From: Candidatus Thiodiazotropha endoloripes
GTDB taxonomy: Bacteria > Pseudomonadota > Gammaproteobacteria > Chromatiales > Chromatiaceae
Reading direction: 5' to 3'
DNA length: 64,000 bases
NCBI GenBank assembly: GCA_001709035.1
Contig: LVKA01000016.1
Span: 248,001-312,000 of the forward strand
Shown one piece after another: positions 1 to 7,813 of the stretch. Positions within the stretch are counted from its first letter, which is position 1. The number at the start of each line of letters is the position of its first letter. Under the pieces are notes generated by a model. That model searched no databases, was not told the origin of the DNA, and saw nothing but the letters and a program-made list of their open reading frames with translations. Made by a program: the position numbers and the translations under genes.

Positions 1-573
1 TTCAATCCGGTCAACCGCCTTGGTCAGCAGGGATTTGATTGGTGTGAATCCACCCTTACCCTTACTGGTCTGTTCAGCGATCTCAAAAACCTTGCGTTCA
101 GCGACATCAAGCAGCTCTTCAGCCTTACGACCCAGGGGGTGAAAAGCACTATCGGAGATATCGGTACCAACCGAAATCAGCTGGCGCATTACCGAATACT
201 CACGCACGATCCCGGCATAGGATTTTATGTTTGCGGCACTGGGCGTCTCTTCCGCAAGGCGTACCAGATAGGGTAAGCCACCGGCATCCCCAAGCTCCTC
301 TTTACGCTCCAGATGCTCTGCCAGGGTCACCACATCAAAAGGCTGGTTATCCTCAGCCTGTGCGGCGATGGCGCTAAAGATCAAACGATGCTCTTTGCGG
401 TAGAAATCCCCATCGACCACCAGATCCGCCACCTTGTCCCAACTGGCATTATCCAGCAGCAATCCCCCAAGAACCGACTGCTCGGCCTGGCTTGAATGGG
501 GCGGTACCTTGATCGCCCGCTGTTCGACTTCCGGATAGACAGCAAGCTCTTCTGGATAGGCAGATTCAGACAT
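1..573 (-). CDS. dnaB: Replicative DNA helicase DnaB, N-terminal part (cut by window edge)
   Basis: Hexameric 5'-3' helicase that unwinds DNA at the replication fork and binds primase. Only the first 191 codons are in the window; the frame is open to base 1. The visible part covers the N-terminal primase-binding domain, with VPPHSSQAEQSVLGGLLLD followed by the helical region and the linker (TSKGKGGFTPIKSL). The RecA-like ATPase domain lies outside. The start ATG at 573 gives MSESAYPEE. It lies downstream of rplI on the same strand, the usual gammaproteobacterial order rpsF-rpsR-rplI-dnaB, but with a long 564-bp gap that suggests its own promoter. Confidence 0.95.
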   Translation of the reverse strand, partial: MSESAYPEELAVYPEVEQRAIKVPPHSSQAEQSVLGGLLLDNASWDKVADLVVDGDFYRKEHRLIFSAIAAQAEDNQPFDVVTLAEHLERKEELGDAGGLPYLVRLAEETPSAANIKSYAGIVREYSVMRQLISVGTDISDSAFHPLGRKAEELLDVAERKVFEIAEQTSKGKGGFTPIKSLLTKAVDRIE

Positions 574-1137
574 CGGAATACGTTAGTTTTTGGGTTGAAC
601 CTAGAATCCGCAGTTGGACAGGGTGAAGTGTGCGCTTGTGGGGGTGCAGGGCAAGGAGTTGCAACGCCGCCATGCGCCGCCACAAGCGTGCAATTCGCCC
701 TGTAGCCTGACCCACCCAGCGAGGGACACCCTCTATCGAAACTTTTTTCATCTCATTCAACAAAATAGCAACAGAATGGAGCGGTCAACTGCGGAATCTA
801 GGTTTATCAAATTGGCCGCAAGGACAGACAAGGATACGGTATTGGAGGAGTCGAGGAAAGAGAACCCGTCCCTTGCTTCGGCTGGAGCACGCATCAAAAC
901 GGCCCGATGGGGGAATGAAAAGCCGCGGATCAATCACCGTGCTGAGAGGCGTATTGAAGGTAGTGTGGCAAATGGTTGAAACAACTGCAAAAACTGCCAG
1001 CTGCATACCATTGAGCGAAAGCGAAGCTGTCGTGCCGCTGGCTGAAACAGCCGGCATCACATATCCTCAAACGGCGCCTGAAAGGCGCCGTCGAGAACTG
1101 TGGCTAGCGGGTAACGATCGACAGCCGAGGCTGGCGA
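574..1137. other. Intergenic region dnaB-rplI with palindromic elements
   Basis: No convincing gene. It holds an imperfect inverted repeat of about 23 bp (arms near 618-640 and 680-702, built on GCTTGTGG/CCACAAGC) enclosing a GC-rich loop, and two small hairpins near 1030-1055 and 1071-1091 (ACGGCGCC-TGAAA-GGCGCCGT). The last lies just past the rplI stop codon but has no following T tract, so it is at best a weak or factor-dependent terminator. Short open frames here lack ribosome-binding sites and recognisable sequence. Confidence 0.5.
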
Positions 1138-1587
1138 TCAAGCCTCTGGAACGATGGTCAGTTTGATGGTGACGTCCACATCCGCATGCAGATGCAGGTC
1201 GACTTCATACTCACCGGCAATCCGGAAGGGGCCATTCGGAAGCATGACCTCTTTCTTCTCCACCGACTCGCCAGCAGCGCTTGCCGCCTTGGCGATATCC
1301 GAGGTGCCGACCGAACCGAACAGACGTCCTTCATCACCCGCCTTACAGGTGATGGAGAGTTCCATACCGTCCAGCTTGGCTTTGCGGGCCTCGGCAGCCT
1401 GCAATTTCTCCTGAGCCTCTTTTTCAAGCTCAGCACGACGCTGCTCGAAAACCTTCAGATTCGCTTCGGTAGCCGGAATGGCTTTACCGCTGGGAATCAG
1501 AAAGTTACGGCCGAAACCGCTCTTAACGTTTACCTTTTCACCCAGATCACCCAGGTTATCCACTTTTTGCAATAGAATAATTTCCAT
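1138..1587 (-). CDS. rplI: 50S ribosomal protein L9
   Basis: Protein of the large ribosomal subunit near the L1 stalk that helps maintain reading frame. The 149-residue product starts MEIILLQKVDNLGDLGEKV, the conserved L9 N-terminal domain with the GFGRNFLIP motif (residues ~26-34). A long connecting helix rich in E, A and K follows (residues ~45-75), then the C-terminal domain. An upstream ATG at 1596 is possible, but the ATG at 1587 sits 8 bases after an AAGGG ribosome-binding site and matches the family N-terminus. It follows a membrane protein gene on the same strand, in the rpsF-rpsR operon. Confidence 0.97.
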   Translation of the reverse strand: MEIILLQKVDNLGDLGEKVNVKSGFGRNFLIPSGKAIPATEANLKVFEQRRAELEKEAQEKLQAAEARKAKLDGMELSITCKAGDEGRLFGSVGTSDIAKAASAAGESVEKKEVMLPNGPFRIAGEYEVDLHLHADVDVTIKLTIVPEA

Positions 1588-1658
1588 TGTAATCACCCTT
1601 ATTAGGTCAAATCTTTAGTTGCGTCCAAACCACCTTCGGCGGCTTGTCGCGCGACTTC

Positions 1659-2570
1659 TTACCCGCTGCTTTGCGATTTAAAGCGGGCTCGAAAATCGAT
1701 CCAAATATCCAGCAGACCAATACTGATCATCACCAGCACCATCTGCGGTAAAAAAACAATCAGCATCAGGTAGGTCACTACCAACCAGAGCTGGGCGGAT
1801 TTGATCAGTTTCACCAGACCATGAATCACCGCCATGCCCTGCAGAAACAACAACCCCAGAACCACTGCTCCCAAACAACCCAATATGGCCGGATAGCTCT
1901 GTTCCGGAAGCAGTCCCAGCAACAGTGCCGCAGCACCTGCAACGCCCACAAACCGGTGCAGTCGCATCTGCTGATACTCTTCGGCAAACCCGCCCGGGTT
2001 GTAGAGTATCGACTGCCACCAACGAGCCACATAGAGGCTGAGTAACATCTGCAGCAGAAAACCGACCGAGACCAGCCCACACATCATTCTGGAAAGCTGG
2101 TCTAAAACCTCAATGCTTTGAGCCTGATCAAACAGACCAGCCTCAATGAAGCGCTGACTCATGGGCTCCAGATACTCTCGCCAGAAAGTGGCCGGATCCC
2201 CCATACTGATGTATTGCACCAGTATCGCCAGTAGGCCGAAAATCAATCCGGCCTGGGTTGTCAAAGCCAAAGAGCGGGTATTGCGAAGCAGCAGTCCGAG
2301 CAACACCACTGGCATCCATAACACCAGCAGAAAGCCCAGCGCCGCCAGCGGGTTACCAAAAATCAGTGTCATCAGGACAGCGCAGGCGAATGTTGCAAGG
2401 AGTAATACCTTGGCTGTTGCCAGACCACCCAGTCTCAGGGTAACCAGAGCAACACTGGCACTGCTGAACACACCGATAAATGGAATGATGATCGACAGCA
2501 CGGCCAGTACCGTTGCCACCATGGCTGATCGCGCTGGCCCACGCATCACGAAGGATGCCACTGCTTTCAT
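1659..2570 (-). CDS. DUF2232-like integral membrane protein in the rpsR-rplI interval
   Basis: Hydrophobic 303-residue protein with about eight predicted membrane segments (for example residues ~15-70, 80-125, 160-185, 205-255, 262-290). No catalytic motif is visible. Its place between rpsR and rplI is shared with other gammaproteobacteria such as Pseudomonas, which carry a YybS/DUF2232-type membrane protein there, so the assignment rests on context plus hydrophobicity. The gap to rpsR is only 29 bp, so it is probably cotranscribed with the ribosomal protein genes. Function is unknown; YybS-like proteins have been suggested to be ECF-type transporter components, which cannot be tested here. 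Confidence 0.75.
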   Translation of the reverse strand: MKAVASFVMRGPARSAMVATVLAVLSIIIPFIGVFSSASVALVTLRLGGLATAKVLLLATFACAVLMTLIFGNPLAALGFLLVLWMPVVLLGLLLRNTRSLALTTQAGLIFGLLAILVQYISMGDPATFWREYLEPMSQRFIEAGLFDQAQSIEVLDQLSRMMCGLVSVGFLLQMLLSLYVARWWQSILYNPGGFAEEYQQMRLHRFVGVAGAAALLLGLLPEQSYPAILGCLGAVVLGLLFLQGMAVIHGLVKLIKSAQLWLVVTYLMLIVFLPQMVLVMISIGLLDIWIDFRARFKSQSSG

Positions 2571-2599
2571 TCCGCTACCCCGGCAGGTATGAACTCCCC

Positions 2600-2824
2600 T
2601 TAGTGCTGATCAGTGTATGGCAGCAGCGCGATATAGCGAGCGCGCTTGATCGCGCTCGCCAGCTGACGCTGATACTTTGCTTTCGTACCGGTAATACGGC
2701 TGGGTACGATCTTGCCACTCTCACTGACATAGGCCTTGAGGAGATTCAGATCTTTGTAATCGATCTCGCTGATGCCTTCCGCTGTGAAGCGGCAATATTT
2801 CTTACGTCGAAAAAAACGTGCCAT
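2600..2824 (-). CDS. rpsR: 30S ribosomal protein S18
   Basis: Small basic 74-residue protein of the 30S platform that forms a heterodimer with S6. It begins [17 protein letters not shown] and contains the conserved segment [20 protein letters not shown] and the [21 protein letters not shown] block typical of S18. It follows rpsF by 28 bp on the same strand and is certainly in the same operon. Length and sequence are normal for the family. Confidence 0.98.
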   Translation of the reverse strand: MARFFRRKKYCRFTAEGISEIDYKDLNLLKAYVSESGKIVPSRITGTKAKYQRQLASAIKRARYIALLPYTDQH

Positions 2825-2852
2825 CTATTTGTCCTCTCTCTGTTCCTGCTGC

Positions 2853-3269
2853 TCAGTCGTCACTTGATTCAGTCGCTTCTTCAACTGAATCTTCGTTTTC
2901 GTTCTGTGCATCATCATCATTGCCACGGCTCGCTGGGCGTTCGTCAGCTTCCTGGGATTTGGCCAAGTGAGAGAGCTCGGTAATCGCCTCTTCCCGACGA
3001 ATCACCATATTGCGAATGACGGCATCGTTGAAACGGAAGGCGCTTTCCAACTCGTCCAGCGCTTCCTGATCGCACTCAATGTTCATCAGAACATAGTGTG
3101 CTTTGTGGATCTTGTTGATCGGATAGGCCAGTTGACGGCGTCCCCAATCCTCAAGCCGGTGGATGGAACCACCCTTGGTTTCGATACCCGAGCGGTAACG
3201 CTCGATCATAGCGGGTACTTGTTCACTCTGGTCCGGATGAACCAGGAACACAACTTCATAGTGCCTCAT
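2853..3269 (-). CDS. rpsF: 30S ribosomal protein S6
   Basis: Primary partner of S18 in the 30S platform. The 138-residue product starts [19 protein letters not shown] and has the S6 signature region ([20 protein letters not shown]). The C-terminal tail from about residue 105 is highly acidic ([18 protein letters not shown]), resembling the glutamate-rich tail that RimK extends in other bacteria. The start ATG lies 5 bases after GGAG. It is the first gene of the rpsF-rpsR-DUF2232-rplI group, and its 5' leader folds into a structure that could be the S6:S18 autoregulatory site. Confidence 0.97.
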   Translation of the reverse strand: MRHYEVVFLVHPDQSEQVPAMIERYRSGIETKGGSIHRLEDWGRRQLAYPINKIHKAHYVLMNIECDQEALDELESAFRFNDAVIRNMVIRREEAITELSHLAKSQEADERPASRGNDDDAQNENEDSVEEATESSDD

Positions 3270-3322
3270 TGTATCTCCTTACGGTTTAGGCAGCCTTCTG
3301 CATGTGCAGTAAGGCAAGGAGC

Positions 3323-3383
3323 GATACCCGATCGGCAGTCGATTCACCCCCCGGAGAGGGTTTGCCTTTGGCAATCGGGTATC
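3323..3383 (-). promoter_or_regulatory. Candidate S6:S18-type leader structure upstream of rpsF
   Basis: Reading on the minus strand, GATACCCGAT (3383-3374) pairs perfectly with ATCGGGTATC (3332-3323), closing a domain that holds an inner TGCC-AAA-GGCA hairpin and a C-rich/G-rich pair. It ends about 50 bases before the rpsF start. Many bacteria have an S6:S18-binding motif in rpsF leaders with a conserved CCG near the closing stem, and a CCG adjoins the stem here. Assignment is by position and fold only. Confidence 0.45.
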
Positions 3384-3463
3384 AGAAAGCGGCGGATTCT
3401 ACCGTTTTGCCTGGAAAACCGCAAGATTTACCACCGTAATCTTGGACGGGTAAATGGCCACCA

Positions 3464-3546
3464 TGCCGCAAATGAACGCCAATCACCGCAAAATGTCGTG
3501 AATAACTACTATTTTGTTGTCAATTTTGGCGTGTATTTGCGGTAAA
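3464..3546. repeat. Short inverted-repeat element of the ACCGCAAAT family, copy a
   Basis: The left arm near 3466-3481 (CCGCAAATGAACGCCAA) and the right arm near 3526-3542 (TTGGCGTGTATTTGCGG) are near-perfect reverse complements, separated by about 45 bp containing a further ATCACCGCAAAA motif. Similar arms recur at 51.72-51.91 kb and as single arms near 54.6 and 55.95 kb, so this is a dispersed intergenic repeat. No coding capacity. It lies between the rpsF promoter region and the end of the outer-membrane protein gene. Confidence 0.55.
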
Positions 3547-3582
3547 TCTCTTTAGGGCCACCAGGGGGCGGAGGATGAGTCC

Positions 3583-4341
3583 TTAGAAGTCCACGTCCAA
3601 TCCCAGGTAGAAGCCGTCGAAATCCCAGTTGGTATAGACCCCATCCAGATCATCCAGCTCGAGTAAAAAGCTCCGGTAACCGCCTTTCAGGCGCAGATCC
3701 ATCGCCAGATTGTCGATCAGGCTATAGGCCAGGCCGAACTGGTAGTCCTGCAGTTTATGGTCCCCAACACTGAGTATGTTGAGATCACCGTAAACCCACA
3801 GCGGTGTTGATGGTATGCCTACCTGTGCGGCGCCATAGAGCATCGGCACGTAACCTTTGAAGCGGTCCTGTGAGGCCTGACTGGTACCGATATCCTCGAC
3901 CCGGATGTCACCATCCAGATATTTCAGATTCAGTCCGAAATCGAATGACACAAGATCATTGTCGAACAGTTCATAATAGAAGACGAAGTCGGTGCTTTGC
4001 ATGTCGAACTCGACATCCACCTCACGACCGGCGGAAAATGTCATGCCCGCATAACGAAATGTTTCGCTCAGAACCATATCCCCGTCTGAGCTCAAATCAT
4101 TGGTTCTGACTTTCAGATTCGGTACCAGTGGTACGGGATGTTCAAAGGCGATCGAAACGACCCCTTTGACCTCGGTTCCCAGGTCGAAAAACTGCAGATC
4201 CGATTCAGAGATATCGGAAATGGAACCGGATGAGTCAATATTCCATAGGTCTATGCCTGCGGTAAATCCCAGCAGCGTATCTGCCTGCACCTGAGCGCTC
4301 GAGAGAACAGACAGCAAGGCGAGACAGGAAAGTTTTCTCAT
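3583..4341 (-). CDS. TIGR04219-like outer membrane beta-barrel protein
   Basis: Predicted 252-residue outer membrane protein of unknown role. The start at 4341 (MRKLSCLALLSVLSSAQVQA) gives a clean signal peptide cut after AQVQA, with GGAG about 10 bases upstream; the longer in-frame start at 4377 would bury the signal. The mature part is rich in alternating aromatic and polar strands (FYYELFDNDLVSFDFGLNLKY) and ends in a C-terminal aromatic residue (LGLDVDF), typical of barrels assembled by BAM. Its overall pattern resembles the TIGR04219 family. It is a single gene downstream of rlmB, 59 bp from its end. Confidence 0.75.
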   Translation of the reverse strand: MRKLSCLALLSVLSSAQVQADTLLGFTAGIDLWNIDSSGSISDISESDLQFFDLGTEVKGVVSIAFEHPVPLVPNLKVRTNDLSSDGDMVLSETFRYAGMTFSAGREVDVEFDMQSTDFVFYYELFDNDLVSFDFGLNLKYLDGDIRVEDIGTSQASQDRFKGYVPMLYGAAQVGIPSTPLWVYGDLNILSVGDHKLQDYQFGLAYSLIDNLAMDLRLKGGYRSFLLELDDLDGVYTNWDFDGFYLGLDVDF

Positions 4342-4400
4342 CACATTAAATCTCCAATTAAACTGAATCATTCCCAAAAATAGATTTCGAAACCAAGCAT

Positions 4401-5141
4401 CTACTGGCGTTGCCTGAGCGCTTCATAGAGTGACACACCGGCCGCCACAGAAACATTGAGGCTTTCCACACTTCCCTGCATTGGCAACTTGACCAACAGA
4501 TCGCAGTTTTCCCGGGTGAGTCTGCGAAGCCCCTTCTCCTCTCCCCCCATGATCAGGGCGAGCGGTCCGCTCAAGTCAGCCTGATACAAAGTTTGCTGCG
4601 CTTCGCCGGCGGTACCGATCAACCATACGCCCTCGGCCTTCAGCCACTTCAGGGTTCGTGCAAGATTGGTCACTTGAATCAACGGCACTGTCTCGGCCGC
4701 CCCACTCGCCACTTTTCTCACCGTAGCCGTCAAGCCGACCGAGCGATCCTTTGGTATCACAATGGCATTCACTCCTGCACCATCCGCGGTGCGCATGCAG
4801 GCACCCAGATTGTGCGGATCCTTAACCCCATCGAGTATCAACAGCAGCGGTAATCCATCGAGTCGCTTGAGAAGCGCCTTAAGATAGGGCTCATCCTGTA
4901 CCTGTTGCTGTCGGATGCGAAGCGCTACCCCCTGATGGTGGCTCTCCTCGACCTGCTCATCGAGTTTTCTTCCGGTGATTTTCTGACAGCTGACACCGAC
5001 AGCCTCAGCCAGAGAGACCACCTCCCGGATTCGGGCATCATGACGAGCGGCATCAACCAGCAGCACTTCAGCCGCCCTGTTCTGTTGCAGGGCGGCTTTT
5101 ACTGCATGCAGGCCCAATATCCAGGATCGTTGATCAGACAT
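4401..5141 (-). CDS. rlmB: 23S rRNA (guanosine-2251-2'-O-)-methyltransferase RlmB
   Basis: SPOUT (TrmH-family) enzyme that methylates the ribose of G2251 in the P-loop of 23S rRNA using S-adenosylmethionine. The 246-residue product has the N-terminal L30e-like substrate-binding domain (WILGLHAVKAALQ) and the knotted catalytic domain with the motifs LILDGVKDPHNLGACMRTAD, ALIMGGEEKGLRRLT and LPMQGSVESLNVSVA. Its start codon overlaps the stop codon of rnr by one base (TAATG), showing translational coupling. The rnr-rlmB order is the same as in E. coli. Confidence 0.97.
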   Translation of the reverse strand: MSDQRSWILGLHAVKAALQQNRAAEVLLVDAARHDARIREVVSLAEAVGVSCQKITGRKLDEQVEESHHQGVALRIRQQQVQDEPYLKALLKRLDGLPLLLILDGVKDPHNLGACMRTADGAGVNAIVIPKDRSVGLTATVRKVASGAAETVPLIQVTNLARTLKWLKAEGVWLIGTAGEAQQTLYQADLSGPLALIMGGEEKGLRRLTRENCDLLVKLPMQGSVESLNVSVAAGVSLYEALRQRQ

Positions 5142-7474
5142 TAATTGGATTTGCTTTTACGGCGCTTCTTTTTGCTGCTTTTTTTCTTACTGCTATCAGA
5201 CTGTCCAGAGGTGCTGGTGTTGGTGCTGCTTTTGCTTTTCCGTTTCGATCTTCTTCGCTTCGGCTTTGGTTTTGATTCGACTTCGCTCAATGCCGGTTTG
5301 GCCGGCACGAAATCGATCTTGCGATCATCCAGGTTGACCTTGGCTACAATGATCGTCAATGGATCTCCCAGGCGTAGCACTTTGCCGGTGCGTTCGCCGG
5401 TGAGCCGGTGTCCTACCGGATCATAGTGGTAGTAGTCGTTGTCGAGCGCCGTGATATGGACCAGACCATCGACATAGATCTCCTCAAGCTCAACGAACAC
5501 ACCAAACGAGTTGACACTGGTGATGATGCCGCTGAAGGTCTCACCAACCTTGTCCTGCATGTATTCGCATTTCAGCCAGTCCAGGGCATCGCGGGTCGCC
5601 TCATCAGCTCGGCGTTCAGTACTGGAACAGTGCTCTCCAAGACTCTGCAGCTCAGATTTCGGATACTCGAAATCATCGGGCTTGCGTTTGGAGATCGCAT
5701 GTTTCAGAGCACGGTGAACAATCAGATCAGGATAGCGGCGTATCGGTGATGTGAAGTGGGTGTAGGCCTGATAGGAGAGTCCGAAGTGGCCCACATTGTC
5801 CGTGCTGTAGACCGCCTGGGAGAGTGAACGAAGCAGTACGGTCTGGATCAGATGCCGATCGGGTCGCTGCCGAATCTGATCCAACAGGATCGCATAGTCT
5901 CCGGCAGTCGGCTTTTTACCACCTGGCAGACTCAGGCCCAGCTCGGCAAGAAACTCCCGCAGATCGGTCAACTTCTCTTCTGCCGGCCCTTCATGAATGC
6001 GATAGAGGGCCGGTACTTTGTTGCGCAGGAGAAACCGTGCAGCGGCCACATTTGCCGCCAGCATGCACTCCTCAATGATACGGTGGGCATCATTTCTGAC
6101 CACAGGAACGATCCGTTCCACCCGTTTGAGATCATTGAACTCAATCCGGGTCTCTGTGGTATCGAAGTCGATGGCGCCCCGTTCGGCACGCTGTGACTGC
6201 AACACCTGATAGAGCTGATAGAGATTGTGCAGATGAGGCAACAGCTCAGCGTGTTGTGCCGTCAGCTCCGCATCACCCTCCAGCATTGCCGCCACATCAT
6301 CATAGATCAGGCGGGCATGGGAACGCATTACCGCGGTGAAAAACCTGGAGCGGGTAATCGTACCCTGTTTGCTGATATAGAGTTCGCAGGTCATGCAGAG
6401 TCTGTCTACCTGCGGATTGATGGAGCAGAGACCGTTTGACAGCACCTCCGGCAGCATCGGGATCACCCGGTCTGGAAAATAGACGGAGTTACCCCGGGTT
6501 CTTCCTTCCTGATCGAGGGCGCTGGCAGGCTCCACATAGTGGGAGACATCGGCGATACAGATCAGCAACCGCCAACCTTTGGGTTTTGGTTCACAGTAGA
6601 CCGCATCGTCAAAATCCCTGGCATCCGCACCATCGATGGTGACCAGTGGCAGCTCTCTCAAATCGACCCGACCCTGTTTATCTTTCTCGGCGACTTCGGT
6701 GGTCAGGGATTTGATCTGCTGAGTGACCTCATCCGGCCAGTCGACCGGTATGCTATGGGTGCGGATGGCGATATCTGTCTCCATACCCGGACCCATGTGA
6801 TCCCCCAGCACCTCCTGGATACGACCGATGGGCGGTGTGCGTTTGGTGGGTTGATCCAGAATCTCCGCAACTACCATCTGCCCCTGATCAGCCTGGTTGA
6901 TCTCACTGGAGGGGATGATGATATCCTTGCTCAGGCGTTTCGAATCGGGTACCACGAAACCGACACCACTCTCCATATAGAGTCTGCCGGCCACTCGGCT
7001 GGTATTCCGCTCCAGCACCTCGACCACGGCAGCCTCCAGGCGGTTCCTGCGGTCCAGTCCGGTCACCCGAACCACCGCCCGGTCGTCATGGAATACCGGT
7101 CTCATCTCCTTATAGGAGAGATAGAGGTCGTCACCCCCGTCATCCGGACGAAGAAAACCGAAACCATCCGCATGACCGATCACCCGGCCGACGATCAGAT
7201 CCCGTTTATTGACCAGACAGTAGTTCTCATTGCGGTTGCAGAGTAACTGGCCGTCTCTCTCCATGGCCCGCAAACGGCGTCGCAGTGCCTCTAACTGTTC
7301 CTCCGACTCAATCTTCAGTTTATCCGCCAGTGCATGACGATTCATTGGAATCCCCTCTTCCTCCAGGGTTTCCATGATGAACTCCCGACTGGGTATGGGA
7401 TTCTCGTACTTACGCGATTCGCGATCCCGGTACGGATCCTTATGAGTCGCGCCTTTTTTAGATCTTTTTGCCAC
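5141..7474 (-). CDS. rnr: Ribonuclease R
   Basis: Processive 3'-5' exoribonuclease that degrades structured RNA and takes part in rRNA and tmRNA quality control. The 777-residue product has an N-terminal winged-helix region (~30-85), two cold-shock RNA-binding domains (~85-230), the RNB catalytic domain with the acidic cluster VTIDGADARDFDDAVYCE (~278-295), an S1 domain (GETFSGIITSVNSFGVFVELE, ~645-725), and a very basic lysine-rich tail (~735-777). The start is GTG at 7474 (MAKRSKKGA) with only a weak ribosome-binding site. It is followed by rlmB in a one-base overlap. Confidence 0.96.
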   Translation of the reverse strand: MAKRSKKGATHKDPYRDRESRKYENPIPSREFIMETLEEEGIPMNRHALADKLKIESEEQLEALRRRLRAMERDGQLLCNRNENYCLVNKRDLIVGRVIGHADGFGFLRPDDGGDDLYLSYKEMRPVFHDDRAVVRVTGLDRRNRLEAAVVEVLERNTSRVAGRLYMESGVGFVVPDSKRLSKDIIIPSSEINQADQGQMVVAEILDQPTKRTPPIGRIQEVLGDHMGPGMETDIAIRTHSIPVDWPDEVTQQIKSLTTEVAEKDKQGRVDLRELPLVTIDGADARDFDDAVYCEPKPKGWRLLICIADVSHYVEPASALDQEGRTRGNSVYFPDRVIPMLPEVLSNGLCSINPQVDRLCMTCELYISKQGTITRSRFFTAVMRSHARLIYDDVAAMLEGDAELTAQHAELLPHLHNLYQLYQVLQSQRAERGAIDFDTTETRIEFNDLKRVERIVPVVRNDAHRIIEECMLAANVAAARFLLRNKVPALYRIHEGPAEEKLTDLREFLAELGLSLPGGKKPTAGDYAILLDQIRQRPDRHLIQTVLLRSLSQAVYSTDNVGHFGLSYQAYTHFTSPIRRYPDLIVHRALKHAISKRKPDDFEYPKSELQSLGEHCSSTERRADEATRDALDWLKCEYMQDKVGETFSGIITSVNSFGVFVELEEIYVDGLVHITALDNDYYHYDPVGHRLTGERTGKVLRLGDPLTIIVAKVNLDDRKIDFVPAKPALSEVESKPKPKRRRSKRKSKSSTNTSTSGQSDSSKKKSSKKKRRKSKSN

Positions 7475-7813
7475 GGTATTTCATTCTTTTGCTTTAAATC
7501 CGTTGATTTTAACACTTAAGTGTTTATTACCCCATGAATTATTGACCCGGCGGCCAAATAGTTCGCTCACAATGGCCTGTCTTTAATAGAAACAGAATGT
7601 TAGGGACATCGAGACAGCCCTCACTCTGGCTTGTGGCACTTGACAGGGGACAACCACTCTCTTCGAACCAGGCCTTGATCGATGACTGACTTGATGCCCC
7701 GAGTTCGAACGGCTTGGCCACTCGGCTTGTATTTCCGTACTCATGTTGAATGGATTTCTTCAATCGATTTGCGCAAACTGACACTCCTTAAGAAGCCCCA
7801 AAAAAAAACACCG
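7475..7813. other. Divergent promoter region between rnr and the Kef-type antiporter
   Basis: A 339-bp gap between two divergent genes, so it should hold both promoters. An AT-rich stretch near 7490-7530 lies just upstream of rnr. An 81-codon minus-strand frame at 7539-7784 has no recognisable sequence and is not supported. Two TTCGAA motifs resembling tRNA T-loops (near 7660 and 7705) have no accompanying cloverleaf. Confidence 0.4.

Noticed and set aside
614-979. A 121-codon plus-strand frame between dnaB and rplI
   Set aside because: It spans the palindromic element, has no ribosome-binding site and no recognisable domain.
7640-7710. TTCGAA motifs resembling tRNA T-loops
   Set aside because: No acceptor, D-arm or anticodon stem can be formed around them.
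7539-7784. An 81-codon minus-strand frame upstream of the Kef-type gene
   Set aside because: No ribosome-binding site and no recognisable sequence; it lies in a divergent promoter region.
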